Shown here one piece after another: positions 42,274 through 51,201 of a stretch of 64,000 nt of DNA. The notes under the pieces are model-generated. The model did no database searches. It was not told the origin of the DNA and was given only the letters and a program-made list of their open reading frames with translations. How positions within the stretch are numbered: position 1 is the first letter of the stretch; each line of letters opens with the position of its first letter. The stretch comes from Boseongicola sp. H5 (lineage in GTDB: Bacteria > Pseudomonadota > Alphaproteobacteria > Rhodobacterales > Rhodobacteraceae). The stretch spans positions 248,001 to 312,000 of the forward strand of contig JACNMN010000004.1 of NCBI GenBank assembly GCA_020622165.1, in the 5' to 3' direction. A program made the position numbers and the translations under genes.

Positions 42274-43125
42274 ATGTCCGCAGATGACCCGAAAACCCTG
42301 GTCTCCACCGACTGGTTGGCGGCGCATCTGAACGACCCGGATCTGCGCGTGATCGACGCCTCCTACTATCTGGCCGATATGGGCAGGGATGCGTGCGCCG
42401 AGTATGAGGCGGCCCATATTCCCGGGGCCCGGTTCTTCGACATAGACGAAATCAGCGATCATCGCAGCAAGCTGCCGCACATGGCCCCGCCGGTGGAAAA
42501 GTTCATGTCGCGCATGCGGGCGATGGGGATCGGGGACGGCCATCAGGTGGTTGTCTATGACGGTCTGGGGCTGTTTTCGGCGGCGCGGGTCTGGTGGCTG
42601 TTCCGGCTGATGGGCAAGACCGATATCGCGGTTCTGGATGGCGGCTTTCCGAAATGGCAGGCCGAAGGGCGCGAGACCGAGGACATGCCGCCGGTTCTGC
42701 GCGACAGGCACATCACCGTGCAGCGTCAGGCCCATCTGGTGAAGGACGTCACGCAGGTGGCGTCCGCCTCCAAACTGGGGGACTGGCAGATTGTCGATGC
42801 CCGCTCTCCGTCCCGGTTCCGGGGTGAAGAGCCCGAGGCGCGCCCCGGCCTGCGCGCGGGCCATATCCCCGGCGCGATGAATGTGCATTACGCGACGCTT
42901 CTCAACCCCGATGGCACGATGAAATCCGGCGATGCGTTGCGCTCGGCCTTCGAAGGCGCGGGCGTGGATCTGGAAAAACGGGTGATCACCACCTGCGGGT
43001 CGGGCGTGACGGCGGCGATCCTGATGCTTGGTCTGGAACGTCTCGGCCACCGCGATGTGGCCTTGTATGACGGGTCCTGGGCGGAGTGGGGCCAGTTCGA
43101 ACAGTTGAAGGTGGCCACCGGATGA
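42274..43125 (+). CDS. sseA: 3-mercaptopyruvate sulfurtransferase
   Basis: 283 residues with two rhodanese domains. The active-site loop CGSGVTA in the second domain is characteristic of mercaptopyruvate sulfurtransferases, whereas thiosulfate sulfurtransferases have CRKGVT. The family segments DLRVIDASYYLADMGRD, HIPGARFFDIDEISD and DARSPSRFRGEEPEARPG are present. It transfers sulfur from 3-mercaptopyruvate to acceptors in the cytoplasm. Its stop overlaps the following start (ATGA). Confidence 0.92.
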   Translation: MSADDPKTLVSTDWLAAHLNDPDLRVIDASYYLADMGRDACAEYEAAHIPGARFFDIDEISDHRSKLPHMAPPVEKFMSRMRAMGIGDGHQVVVYDGLGLFSAARVWWLFRLMGKTDIAVLDGGFPKWQAEGRETEDMPPVLRDRHITVQRQAHLVKDVTQVASASKLGDWQIVDARSPSRFRGEEPEARPGLRAGHIPGAMNVHYATLLNPDGTMKSGDALRSAFEGAGVDLEKRVITTCGSGVTAAILMLGLERLGHRDVALYDGSWAEWGQFEQLKVATG

Positions 43126-43691
43126 CCCTGATCCCCGCGGGGACGGAGGTGTCCTTCATCACGACCTATCTGGAAATGCGGACCAGGCCGGATTTCGATG
43201 TCCCGGCTCTTCCGGATGACACGCGTCTGGAACAAGCCCTGCGCCCGCCGGTCTGGTTCTTTCTGGCGGTGTATGACGCGGTTGGGCGGGATTATGAGTG
43301 GCGTGACCGGTTTCAGCAGGAAATCGACGACCCCGATGCGCTTCGGGCCTTTGTCGAGAGCCCGGATGTCGAAATGTGGGTCGCCTATCGCCATGGATGG
43401 CCGCAAGGCTTCTTCATACTGGACTGGACCGAGCCGGGCGAATGCGATCTGGCCTATTTCGGCATGGTGCCCGAGGCTGTGGGCCACGGTCTCGGCGGCA
43501 TATTGCTGAAGGCCGCGATTGCAAGGGCATGGGCGCGGGAGGAAATGAAGATGATGAGCGTGAATACCTGCGAACTGGATCACCCCCGGGCGCTTGCACT
43601 TTATCAGAAGCACGGGTTCGTCCCGGTGGATACCGAGACACGGACACGCGTGTTGCACCGCGACCGCGATCCTTCCCGCCTCCCCGCATAA
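43122..43691 (+). CDS. GNAT-family N-acetyltransferase
   Basis: 189 residues. The acetyl-CoA-binding region reads YFGMVPEAVGHGLGGILLKAAI (motif A, with QxxGxG/A replaced by GHGLGG). It is followed by NTCELDHPRALALYQKHGFVPV, the typical GNAT motif B with a Y-xxxGF ending. Substrate unknown. The start overlaps the sulfurtransferase stop (ATGA) and the aminotransferase gene follows 10 bp later, so it is probably part of one operon. Confidence 0.88.
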   Translation: MTLIPAGTEVSFITTYLEMRTRPDFDVPALPDDTRLEQALRPPVWFFLAVYDAVGRDYEWRDRFQQEIDDPDALRAFVESPDVEMWVAYRHGWPQGFFILDWTEPGECDLAYFGMVPEAVGHGLGGILLKAAIARAWAREEMKMMSVNTCELDHPRALALYQKHGFVPVDTETRTRVLHRDRDPSRLPA

Positions 43692-43701
43692 GGCCAGATC
43701 C

Positions 43702-44886
43702 ATGTTCGACGCCGTCAGCCTTCCCGAAACCGACCAGATTCTGCGTCTGATGGCGATTTATGCTGCCGATGACAGGCCGATGAAGGTCGATCTCGGCATC
43801 GGCGTCTACCGCACCCCGGATGGGCGCACACCGGTCATGGCGGCGGTGAAACAGGCCGAGCAACGGATCTTGCAGAACCAGGATACCAAGAGCTATGTCG
43901 GTCTGGCCGGCGATCCGGCATTTCACGGCGCGATGCGGGATCTTGTGCTGGCCGATGCCGTCCCGGCCGGGCGGGTTGCGGCGGCGGCGGCCCCGGGGGG
44001 CACCGGCGCGATACGGCAGATCCTTGAGATGACCAAGCGGCTCACGCCTGACGCGGCGGTCTGGCTCAGCGACCCGACCTGGCCAAACCATTCCTCCATT
44101 GCCCGCTATCTGGGCCTGACCATTCGCAACTATCGGTATTACGACGCGGAAACCGGCGGTTTGGACCGCGCCGGGATGATGGCCGATCTGTCCGCCGCAG
44201 CTCCGGGCGATCTGGTCCTGTTGCATGCATGTTGCCACAATCCGACGGGGGTGGAACTGGGCCTGCAGGATTGGCAGGCCATCGGCGCGACCTTGCAGAC
44301 CACCGGCGCGATCCCTTTCATCGATATGGCCTATCAGGGCTTTGGCAACAGTCTGGAGGATGACGCCGCCGGCACGCGCCTGCTGGCAGGAATGCTGCCG
44401 GAAACCCTGATCGCGGCCAGTTGCTCGAAGAATTTCGGCCTTTACCGCGACCGTGTGGGGATCGCCATTGCGGTGACCTCCGACGAGACCGCGCAGGGCG
44501 CGGCGCAGGCGATGCTGGCCTACTTCAACCGGCAGAATTACTCTTTTCCCCCCGACCACGGCGCGCGTGTGGTCGAGACGATTCTGGGCGACCCGATCCT
44601 GACCGATGTCTGGCGAACGGAACTCCGCGGGATGCGGGACGGCATGAATGCCACGCGCGCGGCGCTTGCCGAAGCGCTGCGCACCGAAACGGGCTCCGAC
44701 AGGTTCGGGTTTCTGGGCAGTCACCGGGGCATGTTTTCGCTGATCGGCGCGACGCCGGAGCAGGTGGACAGGCTGCGGGAGGAGCATGCGATCTATGTCG
44801 TGAGAGATGGCCGGATGAATGTCGCGGGCCTGACCCCCGATGCGATCCCGCATGTGGCAAGAGCCATGGCGGAGGTGCTGGCCTAG
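43702..44886 (+). CDS. Aromatic/aspartate aminotransferase (class I, PLP-dependent)
   Basis: 394 residues. Segments typical of the tyrB/aspC group: MKVDLGIGVYRTPDG at the N-terminus, YVGLAGDPAFHGAM, HACCHNPTGVEL, FIDMAYQGFGNSLEDD and the PLP lysine in SCSKNFGLYRDRVG. It transfers amino groups between aromatic or acidic amino acids and 2-oxoglutarate. The exact preference cannot be told from the sequence. It follows the GNAT gene by 10 bp. Confidence 0.93.
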   Translation: MFDAVSLPETDQILRLMAIYAADDRPMKVDLGIGVYRTPDGRTPVMAAVKQAEQRILQNQDTKSYVGLAGDPAFHGAMRDLVLADAVPAGRVAAAAAPGGTGAIRQILEMTKRLTPDAAVWLSDPTWPNHSSIARYLGLTIRNYRYYDAETGGLDRAGMMADLSAAAPGDLVLLHACCHNPTGVELGLQDWQAIGATLQTTGAIPFIDMAYQGFGNSLEDDAAGTRLLAGMLPETLIAASCSKNFGLYRDRVGIAIAVTSDETAQGAAQAMLAYFNRQNYSFPPDHGARVVETILGDPILTDVWRTELRGMRDGMNATRAALAEALRTETGSDRFGFLGSHRGMFSLIGATPEQVDRLREEHAIYVVRDGRMNVAGLTPDAIPHVARAMAEVLA

Positions 44887-45034
44887 CCGCACATCCCGGT
44901 TGCGCCGGCTGACGGCCTGCTGCCGCGCCACGGCCCGTAACTCCGCCCTTGCCTCACGTGGCGAACGGGTCTATCCCGCGCCATCGCCCGATCCGGGCCA
45001 AGTCTCCGACCACCTTGTCAAAACGGAACCCAAT

Positions 45035-45658
45035 ATGACCCGCACTCACTTGCCTGGCATTCTTGCCATGGCGGCCATTGTCGTCGCCTCGAACATTCTT
45101 GTCCAATTCCTCTTCGGCCAATGGCTGACATGGGGCGCATTCACCTATCCGCTGGCCTTCCTCGTCACCGATGTCATGAACCGCGTCTACGGCGTTGCCG
45201 CCGCGCGCCGCGTGGTGTTTGTGGGTTTTCTGGTCGGCGTCGGCTGTTCCCTGATCGGTACGCAGATCATGGGCGAGTTCGGCCCGTTGGTTACGCTGCG
45301 CATCGCGATCGGCTCGGGTGTGGCGTTTCTCACCGCGCAGCTTCTGGACGTCGCGATTTTCGACAGAATGCGCGATGGCGTCTGGTGGAAGGCGCCGATC
45401 GTCTCGACCATCATCGGCTCTTCGGTCGATACCGCGCTGTTCTTCACCATCGCCTTTTCAGCCTCGCTCAGCTTCATCGAACCCGGCAATGACGTAAGCT
45501 GGGCCGGTGAGATCCTTCCGCTTCTGGGCGTCGGGCCGGACGTTCCGCTTTGGGTCTCGCTGGCTGTCGCGGACTGGGGCGTGAAGCTGTCTCTGGCAAT
45601 CCTTGCGCTGGTCCCTTTCCGGATCCTCACGAAGAGGTTATTGGCACATGTCGCATAA
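45035..45658 (+). CDS. Queuosine precursor transporter (YhhQ/VUT family)
   Basis: 207 residues, six hydrophobic segments. The family mark is TYPLAFLVTDVMNRVYGVAAARRVV; NILVQF precedes it, and ADWGVKLSLAILALVPFRI closes the protein. YhhQ proteins take up queuosine precursors (preQ0 or preQ1) or related compounds. No preQ1 riboswitch pattern was recognised in the 148 bp upstream. The start at 45035 avoids the polar leader of the longer reading. Confidence 0.88.
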   Translation: MTRTHLPGILAMAAIVVASNILVQFLFGQWLTWGAFTYPLAFLVTDVMNRVYGVAAARRVVFVGFLVGVGCSLIGTQIMGEFGPLVTLRIAIGSGVAFLTAQLLDVAIFDRMRDGVWWKAPIVSTIIGSSVDTALFFTIAFSASLSFIEPGNDVSWAGEILPLLGVGPDVPLWVSLAVADWGVKLSLAILALVPFRILTKRLLAHVA

Positions 45659-45664
45659 AACCTT

Positions 45665-45686
45665 TTGACATCCACAAAATCTGTGG
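45665..45686 (+). promoter_or_regulatory. Promoter-like -35 with inverted repeat ahead of the small transcript
   Basis: TTGACA (45665-45670) is followed by CCACA-N5-TGTGG (45672-45686). No good -10 is seen at 17 bp. The TTTTGACA context 7-15 bp after the transporter stop suggests an independent start for the short transcript below. Confidence 0.4.
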
Positions 45687-45728
45687 CAGCATCTCCTCAA
45701 CTGCAACAAATCGAAAGGAGGTGATCCA

Positions 45729-45785
45729 GTGTCTAGAGAGGTATTGGAGAATGGCGTCGGGACAACTTGGGAGGTACGCCTTTAG
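45729..45785 (+). CDS. 18-codon leader-like ORF with a perfect Shine-Dalgarno
   Basis: A GTG-started 18-codon frame lies 7 nt after AAAGGAGGTGATCC (45714-45727), which is complementary to the whole 3' tail of 16S rRNA. The peptide reads SREVLENGVGTTWEVRL. A terminator follows at 45857-45886. The sequence CACCTCCT (45840-45847) is complementary to AGGAGGTG of the ribosome-binding site (45716-45723) and could mask it. It may be a small-protein mRNA or a regulatory RNA. No known family recognised. Confidence 0.45.
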   Translation: MSREVLENGVGTTWEVRL

Positions 45786-45856
45786 GCAATCCTAGGGGGC
45801 GAACCCCATCCCAGGTGAGCCGCTGGTTCTGACCGCGCCCACCTCCTGATTTCTCG

Positions 45857-45886
45857 AAAGGGTCGTCCATTGGGCGGCCCTTTTTA
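45857..45886 (+). terminator. Rho-independent terminator of the small transcript
   Basis: Twelve-base-pair stem (two G-U pairs) with arms AAAGGGTCGTCC (45857-45868) and GGGCGGCCCTTT (45872-45883) and a 3-nt loop, continuing into a T run. Confidence 0.85.
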
Positions 45887-45951
45887 GTTGGAGCCGGCCC
45901 GTCCACATCCTGTACACAGGCCTCACACACCCGTGCTTGCGAGACCTGCCC

Positions 45952-46368
45952 ATGCCGCTCACCATCACCGACCAGATCACCATTGAAGACTGGGAAATGA
46001 CCGAGCATTTCGTCCGTGCGTCCGGCCCGGGCGGGCAGAATGTAAACAAGGTCTCGACAGCGGTCGAATTGCGGTTCGAGGCCGAACGCTCGCCCAACCT
46101 GCCCGATGCGGTGAAACGGCGGCTGCGGCGGCTGGCGGGGTCGCGCTGGACCAAGGACGGGGCGGTGGTGATTTTCGTGCAGGAGACGCGGACCCAGTCC
46201 CGCAACCGGGAGATCGCGCGGACCCGGCTGGCGGATCTTGTACGCAAGGCGACGGTTGTACCGAAACGCCGCCGCCCGACAAAGCCGACGCGCGGGTCGG
46301 TGGAGCGTCGGCTGAAAGCCAAGAAGGTCCGGGGCGAGATCAAGGCGAAGCGCGGACGCGTGGAGTGA
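45952..46368 (+). CDS. arfB: Alternative ribosome-rescue factor (ICT1/YaeJ-type peptidyl-tRNA hydrolase)
   Basis: 138 residues. The catalytic GGQ motif sits in VRASGPGGQNVNKVSTAVEL, as in class I release factors, and the basic C-terminal tail (KRRRPTKPTRGSVERRLKAKK) is the part that enters the empty mRNA channel. ArfB hydrolyses peptidyl-tRNA on stalled ribosomes without a stop codon. A TTG start at 45937 would add five residues; the ATG at 45952 gives the usual length. 46369-46589 after it shows no gene. Confidence 0.92.
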   Translation: MPLTITDQITIEDWEMTEHFVRASGPGGQNVNKVSTAVELRFEAERSPNLPDAVKRRLRRLAGSRWTKDGAVVIFVQETRTQSRNREIARTRLADLVRKATVVPKRRRPTKPTRGSVERRLKAKKVRGEIKAKRGRVE

Positions 46369-46481
46369 CATGCCCGTGGCTTATGAGGGCGCGCGGTGGC
46401 GACTTTGGGCCGCCAAATCCGGGGGGGCGCGCACATAGGCTTTTGCCCGCGTGAAACCGCCTACGCGTCGCCATGGCTTGA

Positions 46482-47519
<1,038 letters not shown>

Positions 47520-47927
47520 CCCCCCCCAAACCGGGGATATAGAACCGGTATATCCGCGGTATATATCCGGTATCTCCACCTGAGATACCGGGCGGCCTCC
47601 GGGCCGGAGACATGACACGGGCCCGCAGAAGATCGGCCCGGCCCGGGCGATCCCGTCAAGGGAGGCATGAGGGGCTTTGGTCTTGTATGGCGCTAGCGGA
47701 ACTGGCCACTGCTCATCACTGCTTGCCAAAGGACCGGCGAAGCGGTCTCCTAGAGCGGGAATTCTGTAGTGAAGACGTCAAGATGTGTTTCGATGGCAGC
47801 ACTCACCCGCTCGTAACAACCTCACTTGATGCGAGTAGTATGGACATAACCTGGTTTGTGTCTACAGAATCAGGTTCTGCCAACAACAAAGCTTGTTATC
47901 TCCTGCAGGTTTGATACAAAGCTTGTT
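47520..47927. other. Palindrome-rich intergenic region before the Fic gene
   Basis: No gene is seen. Just after ldh lies a run of related motifs (ACCGGTATATCC, GCGGTATATATCC) ending in a perfect 10-bp stem CCGGTATCTC / GAGATACCGG (47567-47591), probably a transcription end. The GC content drops sharply from about 47,750 onward, marking the edge of the acquired Fic segment. Confidence 0.45.
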
Positions 47928-47929
47928 AT
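47886..47929 (+). promoter_or_regulatory. Paired operators upstream of the Fic gene
   Basis: Two identical 14-bp copies of ACAAAGCTTGTTAT (47886-47899 and 47916-47929), exactly 30 bp apart. Each contains the inverted repeat ACAA-AGC-TTGT. The second overlaps the ATG. Spacing of about three helical turns suits cooperative binding by a dimeric regulator, perhaps the Fic protein's own C-terminal winged helix. Confidence 0.6.
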
Positions 47930-49085
47930 GGCTACAGCGCAGACTCTTGTTATCAACAACACAACATATGACCGCACCAACGCTGTCAGCTACCATTACG
48001 CCGGGTTTCCTCCTCAGCCGGTAGACCTCTCAGCGGTCTTTGATCCGCTTGCAAGCGCTCTGCAACAACTCACCCGTTACGACGAAAAGCTAAAACATCT
48101 TCAAAACTCCGAACTTCTTCTCGCTCCGCTGCGTCAGCGTGATGCTGTGGTCTCGTCCCGAATGGAAGGAACGATCTCGACGCTTGAAGAGGTGCTGCGC
48201 CTCGAAGCCAGCGAGAACGCCGGTAGAAGCGAAGGAACGACGCGCAACGAAACACTTGAGGTTTCTTTGTATGCACGCGCGCTCAGACAAGCCGAAAGCC
48301 AGATACGCGATGGGCACCCCATCTCGGAGATGCTCATAAAGAATGCCCACCGAACGCTCTTGAGCGCAGGACGAGGTGCCAAGCAAAGACCGGGAGAATA
48401 CAAGGAAGAGCAGAACTATGTCGGTGACAAAGCGCAGCGACGAGTTGATTTCATCCCGATTTCACCAAACGACCTTCCTGACGGCATGAAACGCCTCGTT
48501 GATTTTATCAGGCACGATTCGCAGCATCCGTTGGTGCGAACCGCGATAGCACATGCAGAATTCGAGGCCCTTCATCCATTTGAAGACGGGAACGGGCGTG
48601 TAGGACGCATGCTCATCCCGCTGTTGCTTTGGGAATATGATATTCTCAGCGCGCCGCATTTTTTCGTGAGCGATTATTTTGAAAGAAATAAAGATACTTA
48701 TGTATACATGTTGCGCCAAATCTCGAAAACGGCCGACTGGTCAGCTTGGTGTGGCTTCTTCTTGTCGGGGTTAGCAGCGCAGGCCGAAAAAAATATGGAC
48801 ACGGTCGAAAAAATCCAAGCGCACTACGAAGACACAAAAGAAAAGTTTCGCCATGTTCTGCGGTCACAATACTTTCACTCTGCGGTCGACTATGTGTTCA
48901 ACTACCCGGTCTTCTGGAACAATCATTTTGTCGACGCGGCCGCCGGGCCTAAATCGACATTGAGGAATTTTACTCCGCGTTTGGTCAGAGAGGGGTTACT
49001 TGAAACAATGGTTCCCCCTTCCGGTCGAGCACCCGGATTGTACGCATATCCTTCTTTGTTGAGAATACTGGAGGACGACGCCTGA
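47928..49085 (+). CDS. Fic-family protein (AMPylase), horizontally acquired
   Basis: 385 residues. The N-terminal inhibitory helix carries SSRMEGTIS, matching the (S/T)xxxE(G/N) motif of class II Fic proteins. The catalytic Fic motif is HPFEDGNGRVGR, complete for adenylyl transfer. The C-terminal 80 residues (FVDAAAGPKSTLRNFTPRLVREGLLE) look like a winged helix. Fic enzymes attach AMP to hydroxyl side chains of target proteins. The ATG at 47928 has no Shine-Dalgarno because an operator occupies that position. Its lower GC content and rarer codons differ from neighbouring genes. Confidence 0.92.
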   Translation: MATAQTLVINNTTYDRTNAVSYHYAGFPPQPVDLSAVFDPLASALQQLTRYDEKLKHLQNSELLLAPLRQRDAVVSSRMEGTISTLEEVLRLEASENAGRSEGTTRNETLEVSLYARALRQAESQIRDGHPISEMLIKNAHRTLLSAGRGAKQRPGEYKEEQNYVGDKAQRRVDFIPISPNDLPDGMKRLVDFIRHDSQHPLVRTAIAHAEFEALHPFEDGNGRVGRMLIPLLLWEYDILSAPHFFVSDYFERNKDTYVYMLRQISKTADWSAWCGFFLSGLAAQAEKNMDTVEKIQAHYEDTKEKFRHVLRSQYFHSAVDYVFNYPVFWNNHFVDAAAGPKSTLRNFTPRLVREGLLETMVPPSGRAPGLYAYPSLLRILEDDA

Positions 49086-49098
49086 CTCCGTGCAAACG

Positions 49099-50391
49099 CT
49101 AAACCACCACCTCCACCCGTTCCTGCTCCCCAACCCCGAACACCCGCTTGTAGCGCTCGATCTCGGCTTCCGGCCCCATGGCCTTTTCCGGGTTGTCGGA
49201 GAGCTTCACCGTAGGCCGCCCGTTCGCCGCAATGGCCTTGCAGACCAGAGAGAAGGGCGCCAGCGCGTCGTCTTTCACCAGCCCCCTGAAATCATTGGTC
49301 AAAAGCGTGCCCCAGCCGAAGCTCACCCGGACACGGCCGGAGAACTGGGCGTGCAGCGTCTCGATCTTGTCGACGTCCAGACCGTCGGAGAAGATCACCA
49401 GCTTCTCGCGCGGGTCCTCGCCCCGGCTTTTCCACCAGTCGATGGCGATCTCGGCGCCCTTGGCGGGGTCACCTGAATCGATGCGGATGCCGGTCCAGCC
49501 CGCCAGCCAGTCGGGCGCGCGGTCGAGGAAGCCCCTGGTGCCGTAGGTGTCGGGCAGGATGACGCGGAGGTTGCCGTCATGCTCCTCGTGCCAGTCGGAG
49601 AGCACATCGTAGGGGGCGGCGGCGAGGCTCGCGTCATCCCCGGCCAGCGCGGCATAGACCATGGGCAGTTCGTGGGCATTGGTGCCGATCGCCTCAAGGT
49701 CGCGGTTCTTGGCGATGAGGCAGTTCGACGTGCCGGGAAAGGCGTCGCCCAGCCCCTCCTGCATGGCCTGCACGCACCAGTCCTGCCAGAGGAAGGAGTG
49801 GCGGCGTCTGGTGCCGAAATCGGCGATGCGCAGCCCGTCGATGGGTTTGAGCCGTTCGATCTTCTCCCAGAGCTTGGTCATGGCGCGGGCGTAGAGGATC
49901 TGCAGCTCGAACTTGCCCATGGTGGAGAGCACGGCGCGGCCGCGTAGTTCCATGAGCACGGCGAGGGCGGGGATTTCCCAGAGCATGACCTCGGGCCAGG
50001 CGCCTTCGAAGGTCAGCTCGTACTGGTCGCCGACGCGTTCGAGATGGTAGGGGGGCAGTTGCAGGTTCTCGAACCATTCCATGAAGGCGGGGGAGAACAT
50101 CTGCCGCTTGCCGTAGAAGGTGTTGCCGCGCATCCAGGTGCTTTCGCCCCGACGCAGGCGCAGGGTGCGGATATGGTCGAGCTGTTCGCGCAGCTCGCCC
50201 TCGTCGATGAGCCAGGCCAGCGGGATGCGCGTGGTGCGGTTGATGAGCGAGAATGTGACCTGCGTGTCGGGCCGGTTGCGGAACACGGACTGGCACATCA
50301 GGAGCTTGTAGAAATCCGTGTCGATCAGGGAGCGGACGATCGGGTCGATCTTCCATTTGTGGTTGTAGACGCGGGTGGCGATGTCGACCAT
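49099..50391 (-). CDS. pncB: Nicotinate phosphoribosyltransferase
   Basis: 430 residues. It converts nicotinate and PRPP to nicotinate mononucleotide in NAD salvage. Motifs: SLIDTDFYKLLMCQSVF at the N-terminus, FGTRRRHSFLWQ and GTNAHELPM in the middle, RIDSGDPAKGAEIAI and IFSDGLDVDKIETL near the end. A GGGGAG site precedes the ATG. It is convergent with the Fic gene. pncA lies 66 bp upstream on the same strand, so nicotinamide released from NAD can be converted step by step by the two products. Confidence 0.96.
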   Translation of the reverse strand: MVDIATRVYNHKWKIDPIVRSLIDTDFYKLLMCQSVFRNRPDTQVTFSLINRTTRIPLAWLIDEGELREQLDHIRTLRLRRGESTWMRGNTFYGKRQMFSPAFMEWFENLQLPPYHLERVGDQYELTFEGAWPEVMLWEIPALAVLMELRGRAVLSTMGKFELQILYARAMTKLWEKIERLKPIDGLRIADFGTRRRHSFLWQDWCVQAMQEGLGDAFPGTSNCLIAKNRDLEAIGTNAHELPMVYAALAGDDASLAAAPYDVLSDWHEEHDGNLRVILPDTYGTRGFLDRAPDWLAGWTGIRIDSGDPAKGAEIAIDWWKSRGEDPREKLVIFSDGLDVDKIETLHAQFSGRVRVSFGWGTLLTNDFRGLVKDDALAPFSLVCKAIAANGRPTVKLSDNPEKAMGPEAEIERYKRVFGVGEQERVEVVV

Positions 50392-50457
50392 GCGTGTGGT
50401 CTCCCCTCAACTGGTCCTTTGGGTTAAAGCAAGCGGGCGGAGGGGAGTCCAGCCGGG

Positions 50458-51063
50458 CTAGCGCAGGGTGACGCCGGCGGCGCGCATGCCGTCTTCGGCG
50501 GCCCCGAGCGATCCGTCCAGATCGATGGCGCGGCAGAGATCGGTCCGCACCTCGACCGCGAAGCCGAGGCGGGCGGCATCCTGCGCGGAGTAATTGACAC
50601 AGAAATCTGTGGCGAGGCCCACCATGGTCAGATGGGTGATGCCGCGGCTTCTGAGCGCGCCGTCAAGGCCAGTGGGGGTGGTGTGATCATTCTCGAAAAA
50701 GGCCGAATAGCTGTCGATGGCGGGGCGGAAGCCCTTGCGGATGATCATCTGGGCCGGATCGGTGTGCAACCCGGGGTGGAAGGCCGCGCCCGGCGAGCCC
50801 TGGAGGCAGTGATCGGGCCAGAGAACCTGCGGGCCGTAGGGGAAATCGACGACGGAATAGGGGGCCTGCCCGGCATGTTGCGAGGCAAAGCTGGAATGTC
50901 CCGCCGGGTGCCAGTCCTGCGTCAGGATGACGGCCTGAAACTCCGCCATCAGCGCGTTGATGCCCGGCACGATTTCGTCGCCGCCCGGAACGGCCAGCGC
51001 GCCGCCGGGGCAGAAGTCATTCTGGACATCGATCACGATCAGGGCGTGGGTTGCGTCGTGCAT
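50458..51063 (-). CDS. pncA: Nicotinamidase
   Basis: 201 residues. It deamidates nicotinamide to nicotinate, the substrate of PncB encoded next. Catalytic residues visible: Asp in VIDVQNDFCPGG, Lys in IIRKGFRP, and Cys in GLATDFCVNYSAQDA; the metal-binding DWHPAGHSSF is also present. An AAAGGA site precedes the ATG. Its level may matter for NAD balance where SIR2-like NADases (16433-18220) are present, but no regulatory link is seen. Confidence 0.96.
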   Translation of the reverse strand: MHDATHALIVIDVQNDFCPGGALAVPGGDEIVPGINALMAEFQAVILTQDWHPAGHSSFASQHAGQAPYSVVDFPYGPQVLWPDHCLQGSPGAAFHPGLHTDPAQMIIRKGFRPAIDSYSAFFENDHTTPTGLDGALRSRGITHLTMVGLATDFCVNYSAQDAARLGFAVEVRTDLCRAIDLDGSLGAAEDGMRAAGVTLR

Positions 51064-51201
51064 GGGGGTCCTTTCGCTCTTGCCGAATGGTTACGGAGCA
51101 GGCGGCGCGGGGTCAATGCACCGGCGCTACGGCGCTACGGCGACATCCGGCCCCGCATGACGGCTTGCAAGAGCGGGGACCGAGAGACTACATCGGCGGT
51201 C

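Noticed and set aside
44887-45034. preQ1 riboswitch upstream of the queuosine precursor transporter
   Set aside because: No aptamer-like pattern (conserved stem with A-rich tail) could be recognised in the 148 bp.
45774-45797. Programmed +1 frameshift of prfB type at CTT TAG in the small ORF
   Set aside because: GGGAGG lies upstream of the slip-prone codon, but the new frame ends after four more codons, so no meaningful product results.
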